This document shows positions 6,189 through 8,657 of a stretch of 8,657 bases of DNA, in pieces. Position 1 is the stretch's first letter, and each line of letters opens with the position of its first letter. Where the stretch lies: positions 1 to 8,657 of the forward strand of contig CAZFAT010000336.1 of assembly GCA_964517075.1 (NCBI GenBank). Reading direction: 5' to 3'. Made by a program: the position numbers and the translations under genes. Source of the stretch: CAZFAT01 sp964517075. GTDB lineage: Bacteria; Acidobacteriota; Vicinamibacteria; Vicinamibacterales; SCN-69-37. The notes under the pieces were generated by a model that was given only the letters and a program-made list of their open reading frames with translations, had not been told where the DNA came from and searched no databases.

Positions 6189-7997
6189 TCAGGGTTCCTG
6201 CCGGTCGGTGGCGGGGCCTCGGGCGCGGGTCAGATTGTGTGCGGTGTTGATCAGTGAGACATGGGAGAAGGCCTGCGGGAAGTTGCCAAGCAGCCGCTTC
6301 TCGCGCGGGTCGTACTCCTCGGCGAGCAGCCCGACATCGTTCGCCAGGCCCACCAGACGCTCGAACAGCGCGCGGGCTTCGTCATGACGGCCCTGCAGGA
6401 CGTAGTTGTCGGCCAGCCAGAACGTGCACGGGAGAAACGCTCCCTCACCGGCCGGCAGACCATCCACGTGTCCATCGGGCGACGTCCGGTAGCGCTCGAC
6501 GCAGCCATCCACCATCAGCCCCTGCTCAATCGCGGTGACGGTGCCGAGCACCCGCGGATCGCGGGCGGGCAGGAACCCGACGAGCGGAATCATCAGCAGG
6601 CTGGCATCCAGCTCAGGCGACCCGTAGGACTGGGTGAACGTCCGGCGCGCGGCATCGAAACCGCGCGCGCAGACTTCGTCGTGGATCGTCTGCCGGATCG
6701 TGCGCCAGCGATCGACCGGGCCCGGCAGGCCGAAGCGTTCGACGGCCTTGATCCCGCGATCGAACGCGACCCAGGCCATGATCTTGGAATGCGTGAAGTG
6801 GCGGCGGGGCCCCCGCACCTCCCAAATGCCCTCGTCGGCCTCCTGCCACAACGTTTCCAGTGACTGCAGGATGGCCGTCTGCAACGTCCAGGCGTCGTCA
6901 TTGGTCACGTGCGAGTCGCGTCGCGCCACGTGGAGCGCGTCCATCACCTCGCCGAAGACATCGAGCTGAAGCTGGTTCACGGCCGTGTTGCCGATGCGGA
7001 CCGGGCGCGAGTTCTCGTAGCCGGGCAGCCAGGGCAGCTCGAGCTCGGGGAGGCGCCGCTTGCCACTCGCGCCGTACATGATCTGCAGCTGGCGGGGGTC
7101 GCCAGCCACGGCGCGCAGCAGCCAGTCCCGCCACGCGGTGGCTTCGCCGTAAAAGCCGCACGTCATGAGGGCATAGAGCGTGAACGTGGCATCCCGCAAC
7201 CAGCAGTACCGGTAGTCCCAGTTGCGGACGCCGCCGATCTTCTCCGGCAGCGAGGTGGTGGCCGCGGCGACGATGCCGCCCGTGGGGGTGAAGGTCAGCG
7301 CCTTCAGCGTGATGGCCGACCGCAGTACGATGTCGCGCCACGGGCCGTCGGCCGTGCACTGACTGGCCCATTCCTGCCACCAGGCCTCCGTGTCGCGGAC
7401 CGCGTCCTCCCAGTCGGGCGCAGCGGGCGGAACGGTGTGGGACGGATGCCACAGCATGACGAAGGGCACCCGCTCGCCGGCGCGGACCCGAACCTCCCCG
7501 CGCGTCGTCAGACCCACGCCGCGAAGGGGGACCGGGGTCCACAGCGAGATCGCATCCGGCCCCGCGATCGCGCGGAACACGCCCTCGATCGTACGCACCC
7601 ACGGGACGATCGATCCGTAATCGAACCGCAGGACGAGCTCCATCTGCATCGGGACGTCACCCGCGACGCCTTCGATGACGCGGACGAGATCGGGCGCGCC
7701 GTACCGCGGTGGCATGCAGTCGATGAGGCGGACGACGCCGCTCGCGGTGGTGAACTCCGTCTCGAGCACCAGCGACGCGGGCCGATAGCGGCGGCGCACG
7801 CCGGTCACTGGCTCGGCCGGGGCGATCTGCCAGCGGCCGTGCTCGGTCGTGCCCAGCAGCGCCGCAAAACAGGCGGCCGAATCGAAATGCGGCAGGCAGA
7901 GCCAGTCGATCGAGCCGTCGTTGGCGACGAGGGCCGCCGTCTGCATATCGCCGATCAGCGCGTAGTCCTCAATGCGGCGCACGATCACCTCGCGCAT
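6189..7997 (-). CDS. GH15 family alpha-glucan or trehalose hydrolase
   Basis: The 602-residue cytoplasmic protein is a glycoside hydrolase family 15 enzyme of the glucoamylase / mycobacterial trehalase subgroup. An N-terminal beta-sandwich domain begins with IEDYALIGDMQTAALV and GSIDWLCLPHFDS (28-40). The (alpha/alpha)6 barrel starts at about 220 and contains RNWDYRYCWLRDA (258-270). The likely general acid is Glu393 (DEGIWEVRG), followed by HSKIMAWVA, and the likely general base is Glu560 (LLAEEYDP, 557-563). These are the residues expected of an active enzyme that releases glucose from the non-reducing end of alpha-glucans or splits trehalose; sequence alone does not separate the two. There is no signal peptide, so the substrate is probably internal glycogen, maltodextrin or trehalose. 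I chose ATG 7997, close to the conserved start. ATG 8057 would add 20 unrelated residues; neither has a Shine-Dalgarno sequence. It is divergent from glgX, which supports a role in storage glucan use. Confidence 0.93.
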   Translation of the reverse strand: MREVIVRRIEDYALIGDMQTAALVANDGSIDWLCLPHFDSAACFAALLGTTEHGRWQIAPAEPVTGVRRRYRPASLVLETEFTTASGVVRLIDCMPPRYGAPDLVRVIEGVAGDVPMQMELVLRFDYGSIVPWVRTIEGVFRAIAGPDAISLWTPVPLRGVGLTTRGEVRVRAGERVPFVMLWHPSHTVPPAAPDWEDAVRDTEAWWQEWASQCTADGPWRDIVLRSAITLKALTFTPTGGIVAAATTSLPEKIGGVRNWDYRYCWLRDATFTLYALMTCGFYGEATAWRDWLLRAVAGDPRQLQIMYGASGKRRLPELELPWLPGYENSRPVRIGNTAVNQLQLDVFGEVMDALHVARRDSHVTNDDAWTLQTAILQSLETLWQEADEGIWEVRGPRRHFTHSKIMAWVAFDRGIKAVERFGLPGPVDRWRTIRQTIHDEVCARGFDAARRTFTQSYGSPELDASLLMIPLVGFLPARDPRVLGTVTAIEQGLMVDGCVERYRTSPDGHVDGLPAGEGAFLPCTFWLADNYVLQGRHDEARALFERLVGLANDVGLLAEEYDPREKRLLGNFPQAFSHVSLINTAHNLTRARGPATDRQEP

Positions 7998-8095
7998 GTG
8001 GCCGGGCGGCGACGCGCCCTGGCACGGCCGACGTGCGTTCGTGGCGACCGCGAGCATCGGTCACGTGAACGTCCGAGCTTGCGCCCGGCGGTTCC

Positions 8096-8132
8096 AGTAT
8101 ACGAGCATGATTGCGCGGCCCGTCGGCCGCGC
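8096..8132 (-). promoter_or_regulatory. Possible GH15 promoter with adjacent 8-bp palindrome
   Basis: Read on the minus strand, TATACT (8096-8101) matches the -10 consensus at five of six positions and would start a transcript near 8089, leaving a leader of about 90 bases before ATG 7997. The -35 position (about 8119-8124) has no consensus. Instead it falls inside a perfect hairpin or palindrome, GCGCGGCC (8113-8120) with GGCCGCGC (8125-8132) around CGTC. A regulator bound there could block or replace -35 contacts. Confidence 0.35.
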
Positions 8133-8157
8133 TCACACGTGCGGCGGCGCTCCGTGG

Positions 8158-8188
8158 CGCGCGCGCGTCTGAGACCGTCGCGCGCGCG
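8158..8188. repeat. Inverted alternating CG tracts
   Basis: Two identical (CG)5 tracts, 8158-8167 and 8179-8188, flank the 11-base spacer TCTGAGACCGT. As single-stranded RNA or in a cruciform they can form a 10-bp stem. As alternating CG runs they also have the composition that favours left-handed Z-DNA. They lie between the divergent GH15 and glgX genes, about 35 bases before the glgX ribosome-binding site. Function is unknown; chance in a GC-rich spacer is possible. Confidence 0.5.
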
Positions 8189-8220
8189 TGCCCGCCGTGC
8201 CGGTCGCCGCGCGCGAGCCT

Positions 8221-8258
8221 GGAGGATTTGGATGCACGTCACCGGATCGATATCGTGA
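8221..8258 (+). promoter_or_regulatory. Leader ORF (8 codons) overlapping the glgX start
   Basis: A strong Shine-Dalgarno sequence, GGAGGA (8221-8226), stands five bases before ATG 8232. That ATG opens only an eight-residue frame, MHVTGSIS, which ends at TGA 8256-8258. The stop overlaps the GTG start of glgX as GTGA (8255-8258). glgX has no Shine-Dalgarno sequence of its own at the right distance, so ribosomes finishing the leader probably restart at glgX. A TTG at 8228 in the glgX frame is only one base from GGAGGA, too close for normal initiation. Confidence 0.5.
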
Positions 8259-8657
8259 GGGTGCTGCCTGGCCGGCCCTATCCTCTCGGCGCGACGTGGG
8301 ATGGGCTTGGCGTCAATTTCGCGCTCTTCTCGGAACACGCCACCCGCGTGGAGTTGTGTCTATTCGAGTCGCCGGAGGCAACGGTCGAGTTCGAGCGCGT
8401 GCGCCTCCGCATGTACACCGATCTGGTCTGGCATGCCTACCTGCCCGACGTCCGGCCCGGGCAGGTCTACGGTTACCGGGTCGAGGGCCCGTACGACCCG
8501 TCGGCCGGGCATCGCTTCAATCCGGCGAAGCTGGTGATCGATCCCTACGCGAAGGCCATCGCCCGCGCGCCCGAGTGGGACGATACGCTGTTCGGGTATC
8601 CGATCGGCGGGCCCGAGGCCGACCTGGCCCGGGATGACCGCGACAGCGCGCCGCACG
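8255..8657 (+). CDS. glgX: Glycogen-debranching enzyme GlgX/TreX, N-terminal part (cut by window edge)
   Basis: The first 134 codons are in the window and translate from GTG as MRVLPGRPYPLGATWDGLGV and onward, the typical opening of GlgX/TreX isoamylases (GH13_11). The visible part is the CBM48 beta-sandwich, with GVNFALFSEHATRVELCLFE (19-38), VWHAYLPDVRPGQVYGYRVEG (about 58-78), GPYDPSAGHRFNP, and KLVIDPYAKAI before the catalytic barrel, which lies beyond the edge. The enzyme hydrolyses alpha-1,6 branches of glycogen or limit dextrin in the cytoplasm and often feeds maltodextrin to phosphorylases or to trehalose synthesis. GTG 8255 is chosen because homologues start here and because it overlaps the stop of a leader ORF. 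Later in-frame starts would cut conserved residues. Divergence from the GH15 gene supports a glucan-use locus, but the following genes are not visible. Confidence 0.93.
   Translation, partial: MRVLPGRPYPLGATWDGLGVNFALFSEHATRVELCLFESPEATVEFERVRLRMYTDLVWHAYLPDVRPGQVYGYRVEGPYDPSAGHRFNPAKLVIDPYAKAIARAPEWDDTLFGYPIGGPEADLARDDRDSAPH

Noticed and set aside
6909..8258. 449-codon plus-strand frame opposite GH15
   Set aside because: It is antisense to conserved GH15 sequence and shows no recognisable motif. Only its last eight codons matter, as the leader ORF before glgX.
1..8657. CRISPR arrays, insertion sequences, prophage genes or toxin-antitoxin pairs
   Set aside because: I found no regularly spaced repeats, transposase or integrase motifs, or paired small genes in either strand.

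Overview
This GC-rich bacterial window carries one tRNA gene and seven supported protein-coding genes; the last one runs off the right edge. Codon third positions are strongly G/C in the confident genes. The gene set (NAD synthetase of the mycobacterial type, a tandem-RCK potassium channel close to Geobacter GsuK, GH15 and GlgX glucan enzymes) and the compact layout suggest a free-living high-GC soil or sediment bacterium. Acidobacteriota (Vicinamibacteria-like) is my best guess, but it rests on general impression, because no phylogenetic marker apart from the tRNA is present. I see no transposase, phage gene, CRISPR array or other mobile element.

Layout: tRNA-Phe with encoded CCA (50-125) is followed by about 300 bases with no convincing gene (126-431). 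Next comes a divergent pair of exported proteins, a probable lipoprotein (432-839, minus) and a secreted-repeat protein of the PF03640 type (989-1441, plus), which share a 149-base intergenic region containing inverted GGAATGCC/GGCATTCC elements. A long GC stem-loop (1448-1504) lies between the secreted-repeat gene and the convergent NAD+ synthetase gene nadE (1657-3720, minus). nadE is divergent from a GsuK-like potassium channel gene (3811-5559, plus), 90 bases apart. A small zinc-ribbon protein of unknown function follows (5715-6146, plus), then a hairpin, the convergent GH15 glucan/trehalose hydrolase gene (6189-7997, minus), and divergently the start of a glycogen-debranching enzyme gene, glgX/treX (8255 to the edge, plus).

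How the genes may work together: GH15 and GlgX both act on alpha-glucans (glycogen, maltodextrin or trehalose) and probably form one storage-carbohydrate locus. nadE makes NAD+ from nicotinate adenine dinucleotide, and the channel beside it belongs to a family whose studied member GsuK is, as I recall, opened by NAD+ and ADP and inhibited by Ca2+. The pairing is therefore suggestive, though unproven. The most interesting small-scale signals are an eight-codon leader ORF with a strong Shine-Dalgarno sequence that overlaps the glgX start codon as GTGA, and the palindromes and alternating CG tracts between the GH15 and glgX genes. I did not find a clearly undescribed multi-gene system here.
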